64,000 bases of DNA from assembly GCA_913775725.1 (NCBI GenBank), contig CAJYNG010000013.1:310001-374000 (forward strand). Direction: 5' to 3'. The notes beneath the pieces are model-generated. The model did not search any database. It was not told the origin of the DNA and was given only the letters and a program-made list of their open reading frames with translations. Each line of letters starts with the position of its first letter. Position 1 is the first letter of the stretch. The translations under genes and the position numbers were made by a program. Of this stretch, positions 42,648 to 51,652 are shown piece after piece. This stretch comes from an uncultured Stenotrophomonas sp. (GTDB lineage Bacteria > Pseudomonadota > Gammaproteobacteria > Xanthomonadales > Xanthomonadaceae).

Positions 42648-43004
42648 ATGAAGTCTCTGAGGTACGCAATACTGTGTTTGGCAGTGCTGATTGGTTCAGC
42701 GCTCGCCCACTTGCACCTGCCAAAAGGTGATCTGGAGCTGAAAAACTACCCCAAGGTCTCGGCTGCAGAGTTTGCTGTCATGCGGGAGGAAGCCCTAAGC
42801 GTAGCGGCTGAAGATGCGGTCCTCGGTACCGGGCGATTTGAAGCAAGGTACTTCGAGCTCGCTTGCCGAGGTCAGCCCGCTCTGCTGTTGGACAATTCCT
42901 CATCACAGTTGCTCATCCTAAGCTTCATAGGCCGAGCCAGTGAGGCGCATTGCGTTCAACCTCTGCTCCAGCGCTGGAGCAGCCGACTACTTCCGGCCGA
43001 CTAG
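42648..43004 (+). CDS. Exported protein of unknown function
   Basis: The 118-residue protein has a signal peptide (MKSLRYAILCLAVLIGSALA) and a polar mature domain with two Cys (ELACRGQ, EAHCVQP), which could form a disulfide. No family recognised. Its base composition is less GC-rich than core genes, in keeping with the accessory region. It is 86 bases after the gene at 42193-42561. Confidence 0.65.
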   Translation: MKSLRYAILCLAVLIGSALAHLHLPKGDLELKNYPKVSAAEFAVMREEALSVAAEDAVLGTGRFEARYFELACRGQPALLLDNSSSQLLILSFIGRASEAHCVQPLLQRWSSRLLPAD

Positions 43005-43172
43005 AGCTTTGCAACTGAACTCCACATACGAGACGTACCGACGGGCCTGAACAGCCTGCGGTTTGGACCAACAGCGCTACGCTCTTCCGTTCCAAGCCAT
43101 TAGCAGCTCATTGTGTCGTTTACGGCATACTTTCCCCTGGGCGCCACGTGCAGTCGCGGACAGGGGAAAGCT

Positions 43173-43958
43173 GTGAGTAGGTGGACTGAAGAAGAATTGG
43201 CTGCTGCCGTTGAGGCGTATCGCCAAATGGAGGCTCGTCTTGCCAATGGATCAGCCCTCGAGAAGGCAAGGGTCTACCGGGAACTGGCGGCCCGCCACGG
43301 ACGCACGTCCAAGGCCTGGGAATACCGAATGCAGAACATCTCCCATGTTCTAGATCAGGCAGGCAAAGCTTGGCTACCCGGGCTGCTTCCAGCATCGAAC
43401 GTGGGCGCAAAGGTTGAGCCGAAACTTGCCAAGCTCCTCGGGCTTTCCGGTGAGACGCTCACGTCGGTCTCTGGTCCTACAAGAGGACTGTTGGAACAGG
43501 AGGCCAAAGCGGCGGAAGCATCTGGCAGTTTCTCCCCAACAGACGAGGTGGACGAGAGGCAGCGTGTGCTAGCAGCTATCGTTCGGCGCCGCGGGCAGCC
43601 TGCCTTCCGTAAAGCACTGCTGGACGCATACGGTGGCCGCTGTGCTATGACGGGATGCAATGTGGTCGATGCTCTTGAGGCAGCCCACATCCGCCCCTAT
43701 TCCGGCCAGTCGAGTAACGTGGTCAGCAACGGCCTGCTGTTGCGCGCAGACGTTCATACCCTTTTTGACCTCTACCTTATCGCCGTGGACCCGAGGTCCT
43801 TGCGGGTGTCTCTGGCGCCTGCGTTGCATCAGTCAAGCTATAGCGACCTCGTCGGTAAGGAACTGGCGTCCCCAATATCAGCGACGCTTTCGGCCAGCCC
43901 TGATTCGCTAGCCTGGCACCGGTCGCAGTGTGCCTGGGCACATAGCTGCTCCAGCTAG
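43173..43958 (+). CDS. HNH endonuclease
   Basis: The 261-residue protein has an N-terminal helical domain (EEELAAAVEAYRQMEARLANGSALEKARVYRELAARHGRTSKAWEYRMQNI) and a C-terminal HNH nuclease: CAMTGCNVVDALEAAHIRPYSG, then SNGLLLRADVHTLFDLYLIAVDP, with the His, Asn and His in place. The N-terminal block occurs at the head of many HNH restriction-type enzymes. The GTG at 43173 follows AGGGGAAAG; a GTG at 43113 would add 20 residues. It lies 520 bases from the reverse transcriptase gene, on the other strand, so it is a second likely defence gene of the island. Confidence 0.85.
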   Translation: MSRWTEEELAAAVEAYRQMEARLANGSALEKARVYRELAARHGRTSKAWEYRMQNISHVLDQAGKAWLPGLLPASNVGAKVEPKLAKLLGLSGETLTSVSGPTRGLLEQEAKAAEASGSFSPTDEVDERQRVLAAIVRRRGQPAFRKALLDAYGGRCAMTGCNVVDALEAAHIRPYSGQSSNVVSNGLLLRADVHTLFDLYLIAVDPRSLRVSLAPALHQSSYSDLVGKELASPISATLSASPDSLAWHRSQCAWAHSCSS

Positions 43959-44482
43959 TTGCCTCAGCCTCTGAGACAACAGAGTAGGATCATTTGCTTC
44001 CTGGATGGTGCGCGTATGCGAGCAGGCACCGATACACCGCCGAATAAGATAATCTCTAACAGGCTCATGGAACACGCGGATGGCATAAGATCTGCGATAG
44101 ACTTTAAGTTTAGGACTTAATCTGCCTATTTCTGGTTCACGACCATACTTGGATTCCGCCCAGCGAATCGCCGGTTGTTCGCCATTTCACGCCCCTGTGG
44201 AGTTCAATGATTGACGCATTCGGGCAGCGCGCCCCAGGAAAAGGGCGGCATAATTGCATGAGGCCCCGGCGGGATGTAGTTCATCCTGGGCGCGAGTGGG
44301 CGCAGCACTTCGGTACTTAGGGTTGCCGAGGTTGCTGCATATCTCGGCGTTTCACCGCCAATCCGGGAGAGAGGTCCATTGCCCAAGGGGCGAGCGCCCC
44401 CGAGACAGCCTGAGCGTGAACTTAGCGGCGCCGTCACGAAGAACGGCGCCGCAGCAGAGATTACAGTCAATGGTCCAGGAAC
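43959..44482. other. Intergenic stretch between HNH and RT genes, with one strong hairpin
   Basis: No convincing gene is seen. The stem GCGGCGCCGT...ACGGCGCCGC (44429-44453) just past the stop of the RT gene is a strong hairpin and could end its transcript or begin a non-coding RNA. An 88-residue frame on the minus strand (44204-44470) has no ribosome binding site. The part near 44000-44150 is AT-rich. Confidence 0.5.
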
Positions 44483-47400
44483 TCATCCAGCTGGGAAGCG
44501 CCTTCTGGATTTTGCAAGCTTGAATCCTTCTGGAACGGGCTTGAACTTATCCTGTGCGCCCGGCCATCTCTTGGACCGACTCTGGAACTTCCTCAGAGTG
44601 GAAATCTCCAAAGTGGCAGCAACGAGAAAATCGTTATCCCCGCCACGCACTCTCGCCAGATCTCGATCGAAGGATTTTTTTGCAGGAACCCGGATTCGGC
44701 TATCACCGTATTTCCTATTGTTTACCAACACGGTGTACGCATGAATATCTAACGCGGCTGATTCCACAAGCGATGAGAATGTGTCCAAATCCGGATTCCA
44801 GCAGAGAACAAAGAGTGCATCCACTGCACCTTGAAATGAGATGCGCGCCCTGCTGTTCTGTAGCTCAGAGCAAACCATAATACCAAAATTTACTCCATTG
44901 TGGATATATACAGTTCGAGCTTTGGAAGCCGGGAATCTTGATCGGTTGAAATTTTTCCACCTTTTCCCATGGATAGCCTGCAGCTCTTTGTCCTCATTAA
45001 CCGCTGGCTCCAGTTTTGGCTGCCAAATTCTTGAAAATGAGGGAAAACCCATTCGATCGTCAGATAGAACCAAACAGGCCTCACTGTATACAACGTTTTT
45101 CGATACGTGGCGATACTCCGTTCCCGCAATGAGACTAATACCTGCATCTCCTAGCCTAGACGAGACACTTTCCACCCACTCAATGGGCAAGCAAAGCTCC
45201 GGGAATATTAGGTAGTCAGGACGATCCTTAAGACTTATCGCTTTATTAACGATCTCTGAAATTGCCTTATATCTAGATCGCGACAAACTTCCACTTCCGC
45301 ATGCCATTGCGGCCCAATCGTTGTCTGCTGTCTCAACGCTAGGAAGTGCAACCACAACTTTGTCTTTACGTGAGGTACCAATCCGGGTGAAACGCTTCCA
45401 CCGCTTTGACCCGGCATCATCCGCATCAACATCGTCAGCAAGAAGGGTCGGGCGGACCCATACTCCTCTTAACGCACGTGTATAGCGGGCCCATATTTGA
45501 GAAGGCGTCCGACCAGCCGCTCTCGCCAAATTAGGATCCACACATTCTGGCGCCAGCTCAGTAATCTCTGCCGGAGTCAATGGACGCGTTGGAAATACAT
45601 ACGGAAGAATGCTTTCCTGCTCGTCAGGGCCATCAAATTTTCGCTTCTTGCCGCTTTGCTCTACCGAAGAAAGAAATTCTTTTAGCGCTTCAACATCAAA
45701 GACGCTTGAATCGTTCAATTCATCGAGGAGTTGGGACTCTTGATCTTCTGGTATTGACTCGATCATCTTAGAGGAGAATTTTCCAAACATTATCTTTTTG
45801 AATGGCACCTTCGCAAGATCACTCCGTGCGACGGATTTGGCCACATCTCTGAATCCATAGCCGATATCCAAGCCGTCCTCCAGGTCCGAAACTCCCTCCT
45901 GCGAATGCTCAAGAGCGAAAATTTCCAGAAGCGATCGCTCACTAAATTTACGATCTGAAATTAGAACTTTGGGGCTAATGAATCTCATCAGAGCATCTGA
46001 GAAATGCATTGTAAGCGCCCTCCTCGCAGCCCCCCAAAGCACCGCAGATGAGATTGTGGAAACTCCATTAATGACGACAGCAGCCCCCTCCGGCACTGCC
46101 GCAGCGAGCTCTGTAAATGAATCATAGGATCTTAGGGCGATCCTCTTTGCGTCAGCCCACTCACTCATTGAGACAGCGAAACCCAGAAGCCTGGGAACAT
46201 AGTCAATGTGAGAAAATATGGTGTCGGGCCGAAGAATATGGCTGTCTGCAAACTCATAGAACTGTTTCCGCTGCTCAGACCACTGAACGGGAGGCAGATC
46301 ACTTGCCAGCGTTTCTACATGCCGAAGCTGAAGCGCCCAACTTAGCCTTCTTATTGTTAGGCCGTCTGCGCGCCGCAGCGTATCCGCACTATCACCGACC
46401 ACGCCTGCTGCCGAGAGAACTCGAGCAGCCGTTGATCTTTCGAGATCGTCAGGGGATGGCATGAGCCGGTGCTCGCTTGAAAGAGCATTAATTTCACCTT
46501 CAATGCTATCAAGTAGATCCAGCCCTGCATTCCCCTGAAGCACAAACAACTTTTGTTTATTTGCCTGAAGTACTATTTCCGACTCACCAACCACATCCAC
46601 GCCAAGATCGATCTTCCAAGAATCGTCAGCGACGGGCGCCTTGAGAACGCCATCACCAAGGCACCTGGAAAGATACTGCATGAACTGCGGACCACTATTA
46701 ACCACACCATTGTCCCTAACAACAAGGAACATGTCGTCAACGTAGCGCCCGTAGTGGATTGGGGCCAGCTTTTCTTTAATTAGTCGATCCCACTTCGCGA
46801 TGATTACATTAGAGATCACGCGACTTGCAGTCAGACCAATTACCAACCCGCCGCGAAGATTCTCTGAATCAACCGAAAGGATTTTACAGAATGACTTAGC
46901 TCCATCGGACCATGCCTTAAGAAAGACAGAGAACTGTTCATTGAATTCCTTTTCATGGGCATCAAGATTGATTCCCAGCTCATCCAGAAGCCCTGGAAGA
47001 GAGATAGCACCCGGATCAACAGTGTGATAATAACTTTTTAAATCAAGCGACACCGCGATGACGTGCTTATCTGTTTCAAGCTCACGCCGAATAGCATTCA
47101 GGCCGTCGGAACGCCATTTCTGATAAGCCTGAAAGTAGGGCGGGAATGATCCGATCGATCTCGAATGAAAGTTTCCAGCACCATCTCCGTCCGGCCTCAC
47201 TCGCCTGAGACGCGCGCCATAACAGGCCTTCGAAAGCTTTGCATCCAGCTTGTGGCCAATAAAATTTATCCAGAGGGCCGAAAGAATGTGCGCCTCTACT
47301 GGAAAGTCTCCAATGACCCGGAAATCCGGAATAACGTCAAAGGAATTTTTTATATTTTCAAAATTCCTTTTCGAGTTAGAGAAGTGCACATGGCCACAAT

Positions 47401-47674
47401 TTTCAACATCGTGCTTTCGTTCGGTCTTGAGTTTTTTTGGAATTAGCCGATATTCACCCAGGAGACCTTCAATCTTCGAAAATTCGCCTCCGGCCCTCAG
47501 CTGATCTAGAAACAACTTGAGATTACCAACGAGGTCAGCCTCATAACTGGCGAACTTCGCGGCTGATGGGAATGTCTTCTCAAAGAAACAGTCTGCTTTA
47601 GCCTTCCTATATGCAACAAGGAGATCGTGCAGAGTAACGCCAGCCCATCCTTCAAATTTCTTCATCGCTCGCAT
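44483..47674 (-). CDS. Defence-associated reverse transcriptase, type 1 (UG1), RT-nitrilase fusion
   Basis: The 1,063-residue protein joins a reverse transcriptase domain to a C-terminal carbon-nitrogen hydrolase. RT motifs: VIAVSLDLKSYYHTVD (motif A, Asp211), GLVIGLTASRVISNV (motif B, about 277-290) and YGRYVDDMFLVV (motif C, YVDD at 311-314). The nitrilase triad is Glu826 (FPELCLP), Lys887 (WQPKLEP) and Cys935 (GIMVCSEL). This layout is that of DRT type 1, an antiphage system. The gene is clearly more AT-rich than its surroundings and has different codon use, a sign of transfer. The start is uncertain (ATG 47674 or 47665), as neither has a good ribosome binding site. It ends the accessory region beside aceE. 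Confidence 0.92.
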   Translation of the reverse strand: MRAMKKFEGWAGVTLHDLLVAYRKAKADCFFEKTFPSAAKFASYEADLVGNLKLFLDQLRAGGEFSKIEGLLGEYRLIPKKLKTERKHDVENCGHVHFSNSKRNFENIKNSFDVIPDFRVIGDFPVEAHILSALWINFIGHKLDAKLSKACYGARLRRVRPDGDGAGNFHSRSIGSFPPYFQAYQKWRSDGLNAIRRELETDKHVIAVSLDLKSYYHTVDPGAISLPGLLDELGINLDAHEKEFNEQFSVFLKAWSDGAKSFCKILSVDSENLRGGLVIGLTASRVISNVIIAKWDRLIKEKLAPIHYGRYVDDMFLVVRDNGVVNSGPQFMQYLSRCLGDGVLKAPVADDSWKIDLGVDVVGESEIVLQANKQKLFVLQGNAGLDLLDSIEGEINALSSEHRLMPSPDDLERSTAARVLSAAGVVGDSADTLRRADGLTIRRLSWALQLRHVETLASDLPPVQWSEQRKQFYEFADSHILRPDTIFSHIDYVPRLLGFAVSMSEWADAKRIALRSYDSFTELAAAVPEGAAVVINGVSTISSAVLWGAARRALTMHFSDALMRFISPKVLISDRKFSERSLLEIFALEHSQEGVSDLEDGLDIGYGFRDVAKSVARSDLAKVPFKKIMFGKFSSKMIESIPEDQESQLLDELNDSSVFDVEALKEFLSSVEQSGKKRKFDGPDEQESILPYVFPTRPLTPAEITELAPECVDPNLARAAGRTPSQIWARYTRALRGVWVRPTLLADDVDADDAGSKRWKRFTRIGTSRKDKVVVALPSVETADNDWAAMACGSGSLSRSRYKAISEIVNKAISLKDRPDYLIFPELCLPIEWVESVSSRLGDAGISLIAGTEYRHVSKNVVYSEACLVLSDDRMGFPSFSRIWQPKLEPAVNEDKELQAIHGKRWKNFNRSRFPASKARTVYIHNGVNFGIMVCSELQNSRARISFQGAVDALFVLCWNPDLDTFSSLVESAALDIHAYTVLVNNRKYGDSRIRVPAKKSFDRDLARVRGGDNDFLVAATLEISTLRKFQSRSKRWPGAQDKFKPVPEGFKLAKSRRRFPAG

Positions 47675-47736
47675 CCATGTGTGGCCCGCAGAAGGCGGAG
47701 CCGCCCCTGGCGTTAAGATCGCATGAATATATACAT

Positions 47737-47769
47737 AAAAAAAGAGAGCGGCAGATGGCCGCTCTCTTT
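47737..47769 (-). terminator. Rho-independent terminator of aceE
   Basis: On the minus strand AAAGAGAGCGGCC-ATCT-GCCGCTCTCTTT is followed by T-rich bases, 29 bases past the aceE stop. The stem also has T-rich bases on the other side, so it may work both ways. Confidence 0.9.
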
Positions 47770-47797
47770 CTATCGATCCCAGGGCTGTGATCGCTAA

Positions 47798-50485
47798 TCA
47801 AACCCCAACAGGATTAGCCTTATCCGGATCAATCTTGTACTGCTTGATCGCCCGGGCCACATCCTTCGCGGTCATCTTCCCTTCCTTCGCCAGCGCCGCA
47901 ATCGCGGCATGCGCGATGTAGTAACGATCCACCTCGAAGAACCGGCGCAGGTTCGCACGGGTATCCGAACGACCGAAGCCATCGGTACCCAGCACGGTGT
48001 ACGACATCGGCACGAACGCACGGATCTGGTCCGCATACGCACGCACGTAGTCGGTGGCGGCAATCGCCGGGCCCTGGCGGCCTTCCAGCAGCTCGGTCAC
48101 GTAGGCCTTGCGCTGCTCACCTTCCGGATGCAGGCGGTTGGCACGTTCCACGTCGAAACCATCGCGACGCAGTTCGTTGAAGCTCGGGCAGCTCCAGATG
48201 TCGGCGGTCACGCCGAAGTCCTTGTCCAGCAGCTCGGCGGCGGCAATGGCTTCGCGCAGGATGGTGCCCGAACCCAGCAGCTGCACGCGCAGCTCGCCCT
48301 TCTTCGGCTTGCCGGCATCGGTCAGCAGGTACATGCCCTTGACGATGCCTTCGGCCGCACCTTCCGGCATTTCCGGGTGGGTGTAGTTCTCGTTCATCAG
48401 GGTGACGTAGTAATACTCGTCCACCTGGTCTTCCATCATGCGCTTGGTGCCGTGCTGCAGCACCACGGTCACTTCGAAGCCGAAGGTCGGGTCGTAGCTG
48501 CGCACGTTCGGGATGCCACCGGCCACCAGATGGCTGAAGCCATCTTCGTGCTGCAGGCCTTCACCGTTCAGCGTGGTGCGGCCGGCGGTGCCACCCAGCA
48601 GGAAGCCGCGGGTACGCATGTCCGCTGCCTGCCAGGCGATGTCGCCCACGCGCTGGAAGCCGAACATCGAGTAGTAGATGTAGAACGGCAGCATCGGCAC
48701 GTTGCTGACCGAGTAGCTGGTACCGGCGGCCATCCACGAGCTGATCGCACCCGGCTCGCTGATGCCCTGCTGCAGCACCTGGCCGCTCTGGTCTTCGCGG
48801 TAGAACATCAGCTGGTCGGCATCGACCGGCTTGTACTTCTGGCCGAACGGCGCGTAGATGCCGATCTGGCGGAACAGGCCTTCCATGCCGAAGGTACGGG
48901 CTTCGTCGGCCACGATCGGCACGATGTGCGGGCCCAGTTCCTTGTCGCGCAGGGTGATGTTCAGGCTCTGCACGAAGGCCATGGTGGTGGAGTAGCTGCG
49001 CTCGCCGCTGCTCTTCAGCAGGCGCTCGTAGGCTTCCAGCTTCGGCGCCACGAAGGTCTTGTCGGCCTTGCGGCGGCGCTGCGGCAGGTAACCGCCCAGC
49101 GCGGCACGGCGTTCCTGCAGGTACTGCACTTCCGGCGAATCCGGGCCCGGGTGGTAGAACGGCACCTGGCCGTCGGCCAGCTGCGCGTCGGTCACCGGAA
49201 TGTTGAAGCGGTCGCGGAAGTGGCGCACCGCTTCGTCGTCCAGCTTCTTGGTCTGGTGGGTCGGGTTCAGTGCCTCACCGGCGCTGCCCATGCCGTAACC
49301 CTTCACGGTCTTGGCCAGGATGACGGTCGGCATGCCCTTGGTGTTCACGGCCTGGTGGTAGGCGGCGTACACCTTGTGCGGGTCGTGGCCACCACGGTTC
49401 AGGCGCCAGATGTCGTCGTCGCTCAGGCCGGCAACCATCGCAGCGGTTTCCGGGTACTTGCCGAAGAAATGCTCGCGGGTATACGCGCCGCCGAAGGCCT
49501 TGCAGTTCTGGTATTCGCCGTCGACGGTTTCCATCATCAGCTTCTTCAGCACGCCGTCGCTGTCCTTGGCCAGGAGGGCATCCCAGTAACCGCCCCACAG
49601 CAGCTTGATCACGTTCCAGCCGCCGCCACGGAACACGCCTTCCAGTTCCTGGATGATCTTGCCGTTGCCGCGCACCGGGCCGTCCAGGCGCTGCAGGTTG
49701 CAGTTCACCACGAAGATCAGGTTGTCCAGGCCTTCACGGCCGGCCAGCGCGATGGCACCCAGGGTTTCCGGCTCGTCGCTCTCGCCGTCGCCGATGAAGC
49801 ACCACACCTTGCGGTCGGACTTCTCGATCAGGCCACGGTTTTCCAGGTAGCGCATGAACTGCGCCTGGTAGATGGCGGCCAGCGGGCCCAGGCCCATCGA
49901 CACGGTCGGGGTCTGCCAGTATTCCGGCATCAGCCACGGGTGCGGGTACGAGGACAGGCCGCCGCCGTCCACTTCCATGCGGAACTTGTCCAGCTGCTCT
50001 TCGCTGATGCGGCCTTCCAGGAAGGAACGCGCGTAGATACCCGGGGCGCTGTGGCCCTGGATGAACAGCAGGTCGCCCGGGTGGTTCTCGCTCGGGGCGC
50101 GCCAGAAGTGGTTGAAGCCCACGTCGTACAGGGTGGCGCCGGAGGCGAACGAGGCGATGTGGCCGCCCAGGTCACCCGGCTTGCGGTTGGCGCGCACCAC
50201 GGTGGCCATCGCGTTCCAGCGGATGATCGAACGGATGCGCCATTCCAGCTCGGCATTGCCCGGGCTCTTGGCCTCGAGCTGCGGCTCGATGGTGTTGACG
50301 TACTCGGTGGTGGGAGAGAACGGCAGGTAGGCGCCCGAGCGACGGGTCAGTTCCACCATGCCTTCCAGCAGCTGATGCGCGCGCTCGGAGCCCTCGACAT
50401 CAATAACGGCCTTCAACGACTCGATCCACTCCTGGGTTTCCACAGGATTCGGGTCGTTGTTCAGCACCTCGTTCAACCAGTTCAT
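47798..50485 (-). CDS. aceE: Pyruvate dehydrogenase E1 component (homodimeric)
   Basis: The 895-residue enzyme decarboxylates pyruvate with thiamine diphosphate and hands the acetyl group to lipoyl-E2. It is of the long, homodimeric type: the ThDP motif is GDGESDEPETLGAIALAGREGLDNLIFVVNCNLQ, the N-terminus is the usual TQEWIESLKAVIDVEG and the C-terminus holds SYTVLGTDGFGRSDTRANLRRFFEVD. I chose the ATG at 50485 (MNWLNEVLNND), preceded by GGGAGCG; an ATG at 50509 adds eight residues. E2 and E3 genes are not beside it here. It has its own terminator. Confidence 0.96.
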   Translation of the reverse strand: MNWLNEVLNNDPNPVETQEWIESLKAVIDVEGSERAHQLLEGMVELTRRSGAYLPFSPTTEYVNTIEPQLEAKSPGNAELEWRIRSIIRWNAMATVVRANRKPGDLGGHIASFASGATLYDVGFNHFWRAPSENHPGDLLFIQGHSAPGIYARSFLEGRISEEQLDKFRMEVDGGGLSSYPHPWLMPEYWQTPTVSMGLGPLAAIYQAQFMRYLENRGLIEKSDRKVWCFIGDGESDEPETLGAIALAGREGLDNLIFVVNCNLQRLDGPVRGNGKIIQELEGVFRGGGWNVIKLLWGGYWDALLAKDSDGVLKKLMMETVDGEYQNCKAFGGAYTREHFFGKYPETAAMVAGLSDDDIWRLNRGGHDPHKVYAAYHQAVNTKGMPTVILAKTVKGYGMGSAGEALNPTHQTKKLDDEAVRHFRDRFNIPVTDAQLADGQVPFYHPGPDSPEVQYLQERRAALGGYLPQRRRKADKTFVAPKLEAYERLLKSSGERSYSTTMAFVQSLNITLRDKELGPHIVPIVADEARTFGMEGLFRQIGIYAPFGQKYKPVDADQLMFYREDQSGQVLQQGISEPGAISSWMAAGTSYSVSNVPMLPFYIYYSMFGFQRVGDIAWQAADMRTRGFLLGGTAGRTTLNGEGLQHEDGFSHLVAGGIPNVRSYDPTFGFEVTVVLQHGTKRMMEDQVDEYYYVTLMNENYTHPEMPEGAAEGIVKGMYLLTDAGKPKKGELRVQLLGSGTILREAIAAAELLDKDFGVTADIWSCPSFNELRRDGFDVERANRLHPEGEQRKAYVTELLEGRQGPAIAATDYVRAYADQIRAFVPMSYTVLGTDGFGRSDTRANLRRFFEVDRYYIAHAAIAALAKEGKMTAKDVARAIKQYKIDPDKANPVGV

Positions 50486-50888
50486 TAGCGCTCCCATAAC
50501 CGCACGCACGCGCGCGACTGTTGTATAGATTTCTAGACCGCAAAGTGTAGCGCACCAAGGGCTTTCGTCACTTGGCTACGCAGGCGTATGGATGCAACCG
50601 GCCAGTGTCCGCAAGGGGCTTGCCGGGCCCGCTGACGGCCCTGCGGCGGGCCTTGGCGGCTGCGCGGGCTGTCGCTTGCGGGCCGCTGCGCCCATGTGCA
50701 GGACGCAGTGTTACCGCTGCCGATGACGGATGTGGGGCAACACGGTGGCCACGGCGGGCGGATTCCGCGCGCCGGCACTGAACCGGCGACAACATGTCGC
50801 ACCTGCCTCTGGATTGCCGCTGGCGGTGGGCCCAGGGTGGCCCGTGAGTGATGGGCCCGGTGGCCCTGCTCCCTTCCACAGCATCGCC
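50486..50888. other. Intergenic stretch before the PadR gene, no gene seen
   Basis: It should hold the aceE promoter near 50520-50570. The remainder is GC-rich with several GGCCC/GGGCC inverted pieces near 50820-50870 but no credible coding frame. A terminator at 50889-50916 on the plus strand follows with no gene in front of it. Confidence 0.5.
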
Positions 50889-50916
50889 GGGGCGCCTCGC
50901 AAGGGGCGCCCCTTTT
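50889..50916 (+). terminator. Terminator-like hairpin without an upstream gene
   Basis: GGGGCGCC, a short loop, GGCGCCCC and TTTT. There is no plus-strand gene in the 400 bases before it, so it may end a small RNA or an early-terminated leader. Confidence 0.6.
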
Positions 50917-50989
50917 GCTGTGGGCCCGCGGCCAGCGGTGGCCCAAATTGCACCTGCTTGTGGCCGGATCGGGTGTTGTCGCTTTCGAC

Positions 50990-51030
50990 ATATCGATATA
51001 TCGTTTGCACACTCGTTTACCGATATATCG
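50990..51030. promoter_or_regulatory. Paired PadR operators CGATATATCG
   Basis: Perfect palindromes CGATATATCG at 50994-51003 and 51021-51030, 27 bases apart, the second ending two bases before the PadR start codon. They are the likely self-regulation sites of the YqjI-like repressor. Confidence 0.75.
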
Positions 51031-51032
51031 AA

Positions 51033-51593
51033 ATGAGCCGAAGCCCCTCTCCCAGAGCCCGTTCCACCGATTCGGCGGTGCCCCGTCGCAACGGCCAGCC
51101 GCGCGTACTCAGCCGCGGCGACCTGCGCCTGCTGGTGCTGGCCCTGATCGGCGAGCAGCCGCGCCATGGCTACGAGCTGATGCAGCTGATCAGCAACCAG
51201 TTCATGCAGGCCTACACGCCCAGCGCCGGCACCATGTACCCGCTGCTGGCCAGCTTCGAGCAGGCAGGCTGGATCGAGGCCGAGGAAGTGGGTGGCAAGC
51301 GGATCTTCCGCATCACCGCCGCCGGCGAGTTCGAGCTGAAGGTGCAGCGCACCCAGGTGCGGCTGGCGCAGCGACGCGCCTTCGACCGTGCCCGCGAGAT
51401 CACCAAGGCCTCGCTGCCGCCGCCGCTGGCCTGCGCCCTGCGCGAGTTCAAGCGGGCGCTGGTGCATCACCACGGCCGCTGGGCCGAGGGCGAGGCGGAC
51501 GAAGTGGCCGCGCTGCTGACCCGGGCCTCGGCCCTGCTCAACGGTACTACCGGTAACGAGCAACCACCGATTTCAACGACCCAGCCAGACTGA
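51033..51593 (+). CDS. PadR-family transcriptional regulator (YqjI-like)
   Basis: The 186-residue regulator has an N-terminal PadR winged helix (LRLLVLALIGEQPRHGYELMQLISNQFMQAYTPSAGTMYPLLASFEQAGWIEAEEVGGKRIFRIT) and a C-terminal helical dimer part. YqjI of E. coli senses nickel and iron and represses the ferric reductase YqjH; here the next gene on the same strand (59 bases later) is a YqjH-like protein, so the pairing is kept. The His-rich N-terminus of YqjI is absent; an Arg/Ser-rich one takes its place. The ATG at 51033 lies directly behind the operators. Confidence 0.9.
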   Translation: MSRSPSPRARSTDSAVPRRNGQPRVLSRGDLRLLVLALIGEQPRHGYELMQLISNQFMQAYTPSAGTMYPLLASFEQAGWIEAEEVGGKRIFRITAAGEFELKVQRTQVRLAQRRAFDRAREITKASLPPPLACALREFKRALVHHHGRWAEGEADEVAALLTRASALLNGTTGNEQPPISTTQPD

Positions 51594-51652
51594 ATCCAGC
51601 CAGGTCTTCCCTACGCCGCGCAGCACTGCGCGACACCTTTACAGGTAACCCC

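Noticed and set aside
44204-44470. 88-residue minus-strand frame behind the DRT1 gene
   Set aside because: No ribosome binding site and no recognisable fold; kept only as part of an unexplained intergenic stretch.
44483-47674. Retron or group II intron reverse transcriptase
   Set aside because: The C-terminal nitrilase, the length and the lack of an msr/msd or intron structure point to DRT1 instead.
47909-50488. 859-residue open frame opposite aceE
   Set aside because: Antisense of a highly conserved gene; no independent evidence of coding.
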